Below, piece after piece: positions 14,706 to 22,106 of a stretch of DNA of 38,552 nt; within the stretch, counting starts at the first letter, position 1, and every line of letters starts with the position of its first letter. Below the pieces are notes generated by a model. The model did not search any database and was not told the DNA's origin. It saw nothing but the letters and a program-made list of their open reading frames with translations. Origin of the DNA: DATBIO01 sp036556965 (lineage in GTDB: Bacteria; Acidobacteriota; Vicinamibacteria; Fen-336); the NCBI GenBank assembly GCA_036556965.1, contig DATBIO010000191.1:1-38552 (forward strand), read 5' to 3'. A program made the translations under genes and the position numbers.

Positions 14706-17063
14706 CTAGAAGCTGGCGCTCACCCCCACGCGAAAGGCGCGTGGAGACCCGGGCGTGATGTTGTTGTTGCTGTGCGCGTGGGCGTAGTAGTCCGTGTCGA
14801 GCACGTTCTCGACGTTGAGCTGCGCCCGCAGCCGGGAGGTGATGGCGACGAACACCGCCGCGTCCAGGCGCGTGAAGGCGGGCAGGGTCACCGTGTTGTC
14901 CGTCGAGGTGAAGACCTCACCGCGGTGGACGAGGCCCAGGCCCGCCCCCGCCCGCGGCGAGAAGTCGTAGCGGTTCCACAGCGAGAGCGTGTTCGCGGGG
15001 AGCTGCGCGAGCGTGGCTCCGGCCTGCGCGGTGGGGGACAGCGACCGCGTGATCTCGCCCTCCTGATAGGCGTAGGCGCCCAGGACGGTCCATGCCGGCG
15101 TGAGGTTGCCGGCCACGCTCAGCTCGATGCCCTTCGTGCGCTGGCCGTCGACGAGCAGGGAGCGGGTGGGATCGGCGGGATCGGGCACGGTCACGTTGCT
15201 CCGGTCGAGCCGGTAGGCGGCCGCCGTGAGGGCCAGCCCCGAAGTGACGTCCCACTTGGCCCCGATCTCGTAGTTCCGGAACTTCTCCGGATCGAGGGCC
15301 TGGTTGGTCAGGGAGAGGGAGCCGAGCTGCTCCCCCGCGCGCGGCAGGTAGGAAACCGTGTAGCTGGCGTAGACGGACGACGACGACGACGGCTTGTAGA
15401 CGAGGCCCAGCCGCGGCGAGAGCAGGTCGTCCCGGCTGGAGAGCTCGGACAGGGTGCGGTTGTTGGTGACGTCCACGTCGAACCGGTCGTAGCGCAGGCC
15501 GACGACGGCCTGGAGGCGGCGGGAGAGGGCGACCTGGTCCTGGAGATAGAGGGCGAGGACGCCGGCCACGCCGTGGTTGTCGGCGTCGGTGGGCAGGGGC
15601 CGGAAGGTCAGGGGGAGCGAGGTCCGGGGGTCGGCCACGGGGACGTTCACGGAGGTCACGGTCGGGCCGATGGAGGTGAAGAAGGCCGTGGTGCGGAGGT
15701 TGTCGGTCTCCTGTCGTCCGACCTCCGCGCCCAGGAGCAGGGTGTGGTCCATCCCCAGGGCGCGACGCACCACGACGAGGTCGGTCTGGTTGAAGAGGTT
15801 CTCCCGCTGTGTCCCGTTGTTGTAGCCCGAGATGCTGACGAGCGCGCCGTCCGCGCTCACCGCCCCCGGGAAGACGTTCTGGTAGAACTTGTCGTAGTCG
15901 CCGTAGCTCGCCCGGTTCCGCAGGACCAGGCCGTTGCCGAAGTCGTGCTCGAGGGTGGCCGTCACCACGTCGACGCCGACGGTGCTCTCGCTGGCGTCCG
16001 GGTCGCCGAAGAACGTCGAGGCGTCGGTGACGACGGGGCGACCCTGGAAGGAGGGGATGCCGCGGTCGGCGGTGCGGTCGTCGTGGAAGTGCTCGTACCC
16101 GGCGCGCAGGGTCGTCCGCGCGCCGATGGCGACGGCCATCGTCGGGTTCACGCCGTAGCGCTCCAGCCCGAAGGCCTCCCGGTACGAGTCGGACTTCTCG
16201 TACACCCCCGTCACGCGGAAGGCCACGCGCGGGCTCGGGGAGAGGCCGAGATCGCCGCTCACCCGGCGGTCGTCCCAGGAGCCCAGCTGGAGGACGACTT
16301 CGCGCGGGGCGGTGCCCAGCTCGGCCTGGCGTGTCACGCGGTTGATGACGCCCCCCACTCCCCCGCGCCCGAAGATCATGCCGTTGGGCCCCTTCAGCGC
16401 CTCCACGCGCTCGACGTTGTAGAGGTCCCGGAAGTACTGGACGTCGTCCCGGACGCCGTCCACGTAGAAGTCCGAGGTCGAGCTGTTGCCGCGGAAGATC
16501 GGCGTGTCGCGGTTGCCCTCGCCCTGGGCGATGCCGATCCCCGGGACGTAGCGCACCACGTCGCCCATGCCCTGCATCCTCTGGTCGGCGATGACGCTCC
16601 GGCTCACCACCGTCACGGCCTGGGGCACGTCCCTCAGGAGCGTGTCCGTCCTGGTGGCGGTGACGATCCGGGACGTGCCGCCCTCGCGCACCGTCACCAC
16701 CTCCGACACGGGCAGGGGCTGGAGCACGAGGCGCACGCCGGACCGCGGGCCCTTGACGTCCAGCCATGCCGGCGCGAAGTGATCCAGCGTCACCGTGAGC
16801 CGGGCCGGGGCCGCCTCCACGTCCTGGAAGGCGAAGCGGCCGGAGGCGTCGGTGACCGTCTCTCGCGGGCCCTCGGCCGCCTCGAGGCTGACGGTTGCTC
16901 CCACGACGACGCCGCCCGTCGAGTCCACGACGGTGCCGCTCAGCGTTCGTGAGGTCGCGATCGCGGCCAGATCGGTCTGGGCCAGGGCCGCGCCGGGTGT
17001 CCACCCCCCGGTCAACAGCCCTCCCGCGAGGGCGAGCATGGAGCGCATAGCCAAGCGAGTCAT
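14706..17063 (-). CDS. TonB-dependent siderophore receptor with N-terminal CarbopepD-like domain
   Basis: A 785-residue outer-membrane receptor. A signal peptide (to about residue 28, ALAQ) is followed by a carboxypeptidase-regulatory-like beta domain (about 40-115: LSGTVVDSTGGVVVGATVSL, DASGRFAFQDV). The plug domain follows (about 130-255: RDVPQAVTVVSRSVI, FYVDGVRDD, NVERVEALKGPNGMIFGRGG, GGVINRVTR), then a 22-strand barrel ending in RVGVSASF with the required C-terminal Phe. The plug motifs are those of FhuA/FpvA-type ferric-siderophore receptors, while the CarbopepD extension is typical of Acidobacteriota and Bacteroidota. No TonB, ExbB or siderophore genes are nearby. A strong promoter and palindromic operator lie upstream, fitting iron repression. 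Confidence 0.9.
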   Translation of the reverse strand: MTRLAMRSMLALAGGLLTGGWTPGAALAQTDLAAIATSRTLSGTVVDSTGGVVVGATVSLEAAEGPRETVTDASGRFAFQDVEAAPARLTVTLDHFAPAWLDVKGPRSGVRLVLQPLPVSEVVTVREGGTSRIVTATRTDTLLRDVPQAVTVVSRSVIADQRMQGMGDVVRYVPGIGIAQGEGNRDTPIFRGNSSTSDFYVDGVRDDVQYFRDLYNVERVEALKGPNGMIFGRGGVGGVINRVTRQAELGTAPREVVLQLGSWDDRRVSGDLGLSPSPRVAFRVTGVYEKSDSYREAFGLERYGVNPTMAVAIGARTTLRAGYEHFHDDRTADRGIPSFQGRPVVTDASTFFGDPDASESTVGVDVVTATLEHDFGNGLVLRNRASYGDYDKFYQNVFPGAVSADGALVSISGYNNGTQRENLFNQTDLVVVRRALGMDHTLLLGAEVGRQETDNLRTTAFFTSIGPTVTSVNVPVADPRTSLPLTFRPLPTDADNHGVAGVLALYLQDQVALSRRLQAVVGLRYDRFDVDVTNNRTLSELSSRDDLLSPRLGLVYKPSSSSSVYASYTVSYLPRAGEQLGSLSLTNQALDPEKFRNYEIGAKWDVTSGLALTAAAYRLDRSNVTVPDPADPTRSLLVDGQRTKGIELSVAGNLTPAWTVLGAYAYQEGEITRSLSPTAQAGATLAQLPANTLSLWNRYDFSPRAGAGLGLVHRGEVFTSTDNTVTLPAFTRLDAAVFVAITSRLRAQLNVENVLDTDYYAHAHSNNNITPGSPRAFRVGVSASF

Positions 17064-17085
17064 ATAGTTAGCTCCAGTGGTGACA

Positions 17086-17112
17086 TGAAAATGAACTTGA
17101 CTTTCATTTTCA
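17086..17112 (-). promoter_or_regulatory. Perfect dyad operator, Fur-like, of the TonB receptor gene
   Basis: Perfect 10-bp inverted arms TGAAAATGAA (17086-17095) and TTCATTTTCA (17103-17112) surround a 7-bp spacer CTTGACT. The AT-rich TGAAAAT/ATTTTCA halves resemble Fur-box heptamers. Read as two overlapping 7-1-7 sites, 17086-17100 and 17098-17112, the outer halves fit well and the inner halves poorly. The dyad covers the first 27 transcribed bases, where a bound repressor would block initiation. A non-Fur iron or metal regulator is possible. Confidence 0.7.
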
Positions 17113-17119
17113 GTTCGGG

Positions 17120-17148
17120 ATCTTAGACCCCACCGGGGCGGCTGTCAA
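17120..17148 (-). promoter_or_regulatory. Sigma-70 promoter of the TonB receptor gene
   Basis: Minus strand: perfect -35 TTGACA (17143-17148), exact 17-bp spacer, -10 TAAGAT (17120-17125). The predicted start near 17113 abuts the dyad operator. The rest of the 200-bp gap between the receptor and beta-glucosidase genes holds nothing else I can support. Confidence 0.7.
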
Positions 17149-17263
17149 TCCTCTATTTCAGGCGGGGGCCTTTCGCGGCGGCGAGAACTGGACGCAGGCA
17201 TTCGAAGCCGCCCGATGCTCACGGATCTGGGCGCTCCGCACGCGGTGTTGCGGCCTCGCGCGC

Positions 17264-18742
17264 CTACTCGAGCGCGCCGCTGGCGGCGAGGCGCCCGTAC
17301 CACTTGCCGGAGTCCTTGAGCGTGCGCTTCAGGGTGCGGAAGTCCACCCAGGTGAGGCCGAAGCGCTGGGCGTAGCCCTCGGCCCACTCGAAGTTGTCGA
17401 GCAGGCTCCAGGCGTGGTACGCGCGGATGCGGGCCCCGTCGCGCACCGCGCGGCCCACGGCTCCCAGGTAGCCGCGGTAGAAGTCGATGCGACGCCGGTC
17501 GGGGATGGTGCCGTCCGGGAGCGGCGGGTCGCCGAAGGAGCAGCCGTTCTCGGTGATCTCCATGACCGGGCGGCCGTACTCGCGGCTGATGCGCATGAGC
17601 AGGGCGTGGAACGACTCCGGCCAGACTTCCCAGCCGAAGTCGGTGAGGGGGCCGCCGCCGCCGGTCACGCCCAGCGAGGCCACGCGGGGGCCCAGCGTGT
17701 CCGAGGGATCGTTCCGCACGAGCTGGCGGAAGTAGTAGTTGATGCCCAGGAAGTCGAGGGGCACGCGGCAGGTCTCGAGGTCCCCGGGCTGCACACCCAT
17801 CAGCTCCATGGGACGGCCGTGGGCGAAGGCCTCCGCCGGGTACTCGCCCTTGAGCGCCGGGTGCAGGAACAGCACGTTGTTGAAGGCGTGGAAGCGCTCG
17901 GCGGCGGCGGCGTCCTCGGGGGACGGGCTCGCCGGCTCGCTGTTCGACATGCTGAAGGCCGTACCCACCTCGAGCTTCGCGTCGAAGGCCTTGAGCGCGC
18001 GGAAGGCCAGGCCCTGCGCGAGGTTCACCACGTGGACCGAGCGCACGAACGCGGGCGGGTCCTTGCGGCCCGGGGCGTGCATGCCGAGGAAGTAGCCCAG
18101 GAAGGTGAAGACCCAGGGCTCGTTGAATATCGACCAGACCCGCACGCGGTCGGCCAGCCTCCTGGCCACGGCCGTGGCGTAGTCGGCGAAGCGCCCGGCC
18201 AGGTCGCGGTTGGGCCAGCCCCCCTGCTCTTCCAGGGCCTGGGGCAGGTCCCAGTGGAAGAGCGTCGGGAAGGGCCGTATCCCGGCCCTCAGCAGCGCGT
18301 CCGTGAGCCGCTCGTAGTAGTCGAGGCCTCGGGCGTTGGCCGCGCCCGAGCCCGTCGGCTGCACGCGCGGCCAGGCGATGGAGAAGCGGTAGCTCTTCAG
18401 GTTCATGGCCCGGAGCAGGGCCACGTCCTCGGGGATGCGGTGGTACGAGTCGCACGCCACGTCCCCGGTATAGCCGCCGCGGACCCTGCCCGCCGTGTGC
18501 GAGAAGCGGTCCCAGATCGACTCGCCCTTGCCGTCCTCGTTCCAGCCGCCTTCGATCTGGTACGAGGCGGTGGCCGCGCCCCACAGGAAGTCCTTCGGAA
18601 ACTGGTACCCGCCGAGGAAGGGCAACGAGCCGCCGTACGGCGTCACCAGGGGCGGCGCCGATCCCCCGGGCGCTCCCCCGGCCTGGCGCCCGGCAAGAGC
18701 GAAGACGGACCCCAGACCGGTCACGAAGCGGCGTCGATCCAT
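17264..18742 (-). CDS. Exported GH1 beta-glucosidase
   Basis: A 492-residue glycoside hydrolase family 1 enzyme that releases terminal beta-linked glucose or related sugars. A Tat-type signal (MDRRRFVTGLGSVFALAG) predicts folded export. The catalytic domain opens FPKDFLWGAATASYQIEGGW (48-67). The acid/base glutamate is in IFNEPW (Glu208), and the nucleophile in MEITENG (Glu398). Also present are LFHWDLPQALEEQGGW, LGINYY and a C-terminal LLDNFEWAEGYAQRFGL. Length and motifs are complete. It lies 81 nt after the RidA gene on the same strand. A possible -10 TAGGCT at 18766-18771 could serve it. Natural substrate is unknown. Confidence 0.94.
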   Translation of the reverse strand: MDRRRFVTGLGSVFALAGRQAGGAPGGSAPPLVTPYGGSLPFLGGYQFPKDFLWGAATASYQIEGGWNEDGKGESIWDRFSHTAGRVRGGYTGDVACDSYHRIPEDVALLRAMNLKSYRFSIAWPRVQPTGSGAANARGLDYYERLTDALLRAGIRPFPTLFHWDLPQALEEQGGWPNRDLAGRFADYATAVARRLADRVRVWSIFNEPWVFTFLGYFLGMHAPGRKDPPAFVRSVHVVNLAQGLAFRALKAFDAKLEVGTAFSMSNSEPASPSPEDAAAAERFHAFNNVLFLHPALKGEYPAEAFAHGRPMELMGVQPGDLETCRVPLDFLGINYYFRQLVRNDPSDTLGPRVASLGVTGGGGPLTDFGWEVWPESFHALLMRISREYGRPVMEITENGCSFGDPPLPDGTIPDRRRIDFYRGYLGAVGRAVRDGARIRAYHAWSLLDNFEWAEGYAQRFGLTWVDFRTLKRTLKDSGKWYGRLAASGALE

Positions 18743-18822
18743 CGTTGCCCCCTCGGTTGCCCGCCAGCCTACCGGTTCTCCGCCGGCCGGCAAGGGCGAA
18801 GCCGCCCGGGCGAGAGCACGGC

Positions 18823-19203
18823 CTACTTGGCCGCCATCGCCTCGACTTCCAGCTTCCACCGCGGATCCAGGAGCTGGCAGCAGACGACGGTGAGAGCGGG
18901 CCGATGCGAGCCGAGGTACTTCACGCGAAGCCGGACGTTGGCCTCGTCGTAGGCGGGGTGGGCGAGGTAGGTGCGCAGGGAGACGAGGTCGCCATAGTCC
19001 ATGCCGGCGGCGTTCAGGATCGTCCGCAGGTGCGTCCAGATGACGTCTCCCTGCTCCTCGAACGACTCCGGCATCGTGGTCCCGTCGGCCAGGAACCCGT
19101 TGAGGCCGCTGACCACCAGGAGGCGGGTGCCCCCGGGAATCTCCACGGCATGGCTGTAGCAGCGGTAGGGAGGGAAGAGCCCGTCGGGATTGTGCGCGAT
19201 CAC
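18823..19203 (-). CDS. RidA/YjgF-family protein lacking the catalytic arginine
   Basis: A 126-residue trimeric-type Rid domain. It opens with the usual NP near the start (IAHNPDGLFPPYRCYSHAVEI). The middle holds LLVVSGLNG, HLRTILNAAGMDYGDLVSLRTYL and the C-terminal WKLEVEAMAAK. In RidA enzymes that deaminate reactive 2-aminoacrylate-type intermediates the last strand has PAR. Here the position reads RPALT, so the catalytic arginine is replaced by leucine and imine deaminase activity is doubtful. Start GTG at 19203 has GAGG 4 nt upstream. It follows the NtrC-type regulator gene at 28 nt, and may share its transcript. Confidence 0.85.
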   Translation of the reverse strand: MIAHNPDGLFPPYRCYSHAVEIPGGTRLLVVSGLNGFLADGTTMPESFEEQGDVIWTHLRTILNAAGMDYGDLVSLRTYLAHPAYDEANVRLRVKYLGSHRPALTVVCCQLLDPRWKLEVEAMAAK

Positions 19204-19231
19204 GCGGCCTCGGAGCCAGGCGCGCCGGCGG

Positions 19232-20596
19232 CTAGCCGTCCTTCTCCTGGCTGATCCCGTACTGCTCGAGCTTCTTGTAGAGGTTGGAGCGCGGGGTGCC
19301 GATGGAGGTGGCGGTGGCGGAGATGTTCCAGCGGTTCTCCTTGAGCTTCTGCACCAGGAACTGCCGCTCCGCCGCCTCCTTGAAGTCCCGCAGGGAGCCG
19401 GCGGCGTCGGCGGCGGCGCCTTCCCCCTCCGGCCGGCGCAGGACCTCGCCCAGGTGCTCCTCGCGGACCACGTCGTCGGGCACCATGATGAGCAGCCGCT
19501 CGATGGTGTTGCGCAGCTCGCGCACGTTGCCGCGCCAGGGGTGGCGGCGCAGGGCCTCCATGGCCTCGGGGCCGATGGTCTTGGGGCGGAAGGCGCTCTC
19601 CGCGGAGAACTGGTCCACGAAGTGCTGGACGAGCACGGGGATGTCCTCGCGGCGCTCGCGCAGCGCGGGCACCGCGATGGGGATCACGGCCAGGCGGAAG
19701 TAGAGGTCCTCGCGGAAGTCGCCCTTCTCGATGGCCTCCTCGAGGTTCTTGTTGGTGGCGGCGATGACGCGCACGTCCACGGTGATCGTCTTCTGGGAGC
19801 CGATGCGCTCGACCTCGCCCTCCTGGAGCACGCGCAGGACCTTGGCCTGCGTGCGCAGGCTCATGTCCCCCACCTCGTCCAGGAAGATGGTCCCCTTGTC
19901 GGCCAGCTCGAACTTGCCGATCTGCTTCTCGGTGGCGCCGGTGAACGATCCCTTCTCGTGGCCGAACAGCTCGCTCTCGATCAGCTCCTCGGGGATGGCC
20001 GCGCAGTTGACCTGCACGAAGGCCTCGTCCTTGCGCAGGCTGTTGCGGTGGATGGCGCGCGCCACCAGCTCCTTGCCCGCCCCGCTCTCCCCGCGCAGGA
20101 GGACGGTGGCCCCGGTGGGGGCGGCCCGCTTGATGGACTCCATCACCTTGTCCAGGGCCGCGCTCTTCCCCACCATGCGGTAGCGCTCGTCGAAGCTGAG
20201 GCGCAGCCGCCGGTTCTCCTCGCGCAGCTTGCGCTCGGAGAGCGCGTTGCGCGCCACCAGGAGCAGTCGCTCCGTCTCCGGGGGCTTCTCGATGAAGTCG
20301 TAGGCCCCCAGCTTGGTGGCCTCCACCGCCGTCTTGATGTTGCCGTGGCCGGACAGGATGACCACGGGAGGCGAGCCGTCGCGGGCCTTGATCTGCTTGA
20401 GCACCTCCAGGCCGTCCACGTTGGGCATCTTGATGTCGAGGAGGACGAGGTCGGGGTCCTCCTTCTCCGCGATCTTGAGGCCGGCCTCCCCCCCCGCCGC
20501 GGTGAGGACGTCCCAGCCCTCGTACTCGAAGATCATCTTCAGGGAGGAGCGGACGCCCTCCTCGTCGTCCACGATGAGGACGCGGGCCTTGGCCAC
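19232..20596 (-). CDS. NtrC/NtrX-type sigma-54 response regulator
   Basis: A 454-residue bacterial enhancer-binding protein. The receiver domain (1-120) has VLIVDDE, phospho-acceptor Asp54 in VLLDIKMPNVDG, ILSGHG and the lysine of DFIEKP. The AAA+ domain (about 140-375) has Walker A GESGAGKE, the sigma-54 contact loop as GSFTGA (commonly GAFTGA), Walker B TIFLDEVGD and the arginine finger region FREDLYFRL. A Fis-type helix-turn-helix ends the protein (NISATATSIGTPRSNLYKKL). The layout is closest to NtrX. No histidine kinase gene is in the window, so its partner is elsewhere. The start lies 14 nt after the htrA stop, so the two are probably co-transcribed. Confidence 0.95.
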   Translation of the reverse strand: MAKARVLIVDDEEGVRSSLKMIFEYEGWDVLTAAGGEAGLKIAEKEDPDLVLLDIKMPNVDGLEVLKQIKARDGSPPVVILSGHGNIKTAVEATKLGAYDFIEKPPETERLLLVARNALSERKLREENRRLRLSFDERYRMVGKSAALDKVMESIKRAAPTGATVLLRGESGAGKELVARAIHRNSLRKDEAFVQVNCAAIPEELIESELFGHEKGSFTGATEKQIGKFELADKGTIFLDEVGDMSLRTQAKVLRVLQEGEVERIGSQKTITVDVRVIAATNKNLEEAIEKGDFREDLYFRLAVIPIAVPALRERREDIPVLVQHFVDQFSAESAFRPKTIGPEAMEALRRHPWRGNVRELRNTIERLLIMVPDDVVREEHLGEVLRRPEGEGAAADAAGSLRDFKEAAERQFLVQKLKENRWNISATATSIGTPRSNLYKKLEQYGISQEKDG

Positions 20597-20609
20597 TAGC
20601 CCCGCGCGC

Positions 20610-22031
20610 TCACGGCTGCTCCACCTCGAGCTTGGCCAGGAACGCGCTCTCGGCCCGCGGGCGGTAGACGAAGAGCCACGCCGTCTGTCCCGGGGCCAGC
20701 ATCTTGAGGGCGGCGTGGTAGGCGGCGGCGTCGGGGGTGCGCCGCCGGTTGACCTCGAGCACGAGGTCGCCCGGCAGCAGGGCCTCGCTGCCCGCGGCCA
20801 GGCCCAGCACCTGGCGCACCATGACGCCGGTGCGGTCGGGGCCCACGCGCAGGTGGGCGCGGTCCTCCCGGCCGAGGTCGGCCACGTCGAGGCCGAGGAC
20901 GTCGCCCCCGCGCTCCTCCGCCGCCCACGACGGCTCGCCGTCGTCCTTGGCCGCGGCCTGGCGCTCGCCCAGGCGCGCGCTCAGGACCATCTCGCGCCCG
21001 TCGCGGAGGACGCGCAGGGCCACGCTGGACCCGGGGGGGCGGGCGGAGATGACACGGACGAGGTGGTCGCCGTCGCGCACGGGCACGCCGGAGACGGCGA
21101 TGATGACGTCGTAACGGCGCAGGCCGGCGTCCGCGCCGGAGCCCTCCAGGACGTCCACCACCAGCGCGCCCGCGGTGTCCCGGGCCCCCACCAGCTTGAG
21201 CAGCTCGGGCTCCAGGTCCTGGAGCTGCACGCCCAGGTAGCCGCGCGTGACGCGGCCGCGGAGGCGGAGCTGCTCGAGCACCTCGCGCGCGGTGTTGATG
21301 GGGATGGCGAAGCCGATGCCCTGGCCCTGGACGCTGACCGCGGAGTTGATGCCGACGGCCTCGCCGCGGGCGTTGATGAGCGGCCCTCCCGAGTTGCCGG
21401 GGTTGATGGCGGCGTCGGTCTGGATGTAGGCGTCGAAGGAGGCGTCGTAGATCTTGCGCCCCTTGGACGACACCACGCCCACCGTCACCGAGTGGTCGAA
21501 GCGGTAGGGGTTGCCGATGGCGCACACCCACTCCCCCACCTTCAGGCGGTCGGAGTCGCCCAGGGGCACGATGGGGAGTCCCGCCGCGTTGACCTTCAGC
21601 AGGGCGAGGTCGGTGGAAGGGTCGGTGCCCACCACCGTGGCCGGGAACTCGCGCTTGTCGGCCAGGCGCACCCGGATGCGGCGCGGGGCGGCCACCACGT
21701 GGTGGTTGGTCAGGATGTACCCGAGGGGGTCCACCACGAACCCCGTGCCCTCGCCCCGGCGGCGGCCCAGGTCGGGGGCCTCCTCGTCCTCCTCCCCCTC
21801 CTCGATCTCCTCCTCCTCGTCCGCGCCCGGGGCGGACTCGTCGTCCACCACCGTGATGTGGACGACGGCGGGGTTCACCTGCTCGATGACCGAGGCGAAC
21901 GACGGGCCCTGCAGGTCGGGCACGGGGGCCGCGCTCACCGGCACGCGCCCGGCACCCCCGGCCAGGGCTCCCACCAGGGCGGAAAGGCCGGACAGCAGCA
22001 GGGCTCCGAGGAAGACGGCGGCGCGTGACAT
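20610..22031 (-). CDS. HtrA/DegP-family serine protease with two PDZ domains
   Basis: A 473-residue periplasmic quality-control protease with an N-terminal membrane or signal segment (1-27). The catalytic triad is complete: His111 in TNHHVV, Asp141 in STDLALLKV and Ser214 in NPGNSGGP. PDZ domains follow at about 270-360 (GYLGVQLQDLEPELLKLV) and 385-465. Residues 63-86 are strikingly acidic (DDESAPGADEEEEIEEGE, then EDEEAPD), an insertion ahead of the protease core. I chose ATG at 22031 because translation from there gives a clean signal segment. A TATACT lies 13 nt before it and no Shine-Dalgarno is seen. A GTG at 22085 is the alternative. Confidence 0.93.
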   Translation of the reverse strand: MSRAAVFLGALLLSGLSALVGALAGGAGRVPVSAAPVPDLQGPSFASVIEQVNPAVVHITVVDDESAPGADEEEEIEEGEEDEEAPDLGRRRGEGTGFVVDPLGYILTNHHVVAAPRRIRVRLADKREFPATVVGTDPSTDLALLKVNAAGLPIVPLGDSDRLKVGEWVCAIGNPYRFDHSVTVGVVSSKGRKIYDASFDAYIQTDAAINPGNSGGPLINARGEAVGINSAVSVQGQGIGFAIPINTAREVLEQLRLRGRVTRGYLGVQLQDLEPELLKLVGARDTAGALVVDVLEGSGADAGLRRYDVIIAVSGVPVRDGDHLVRVISARPPGSSVALRVLRDGREMVLSARLGERQAAAKDDGEPSWAAEERGGDVLGLDVADLGREDRAHLRVGPDRTGVMVRQVLGLAAGSEALLPGDLVLEVNRRRTPDAAAYHAALKMLAPGQTAWLFVYRPRAESAFLAKLEVEQP

Positions 22032-22044
22032 GGGTACTGACGCC

Positions 22045-22050
22045 AGTATA
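22045..22050 (-). promoter_or_regulatory. -10 element upstream of htrA
   Basis: Minus-strand TATACT ends 13 nt before the ATG at 22031. The transcript would start near 22038 with a leader of about 7 nt. No -35 consensus is seen. If real, it makes htrA and the regulator gene independent of ligA. Confidence 0.35.
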
Positions 22051-22106
22051 CCCGGGGCCCGGAAGCGGGCCGTGGACGCGGCCACGCGCGGGGGCGGGTC
22101 CGCCGG

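Noticed and set aside
22032..22106. Sigma-54 promoter for htrA
   Set aside because: No GG-N10-GC pair of the TGGCAC/TTGCA kind is present; only a sigma-70-like TATACT is seen.
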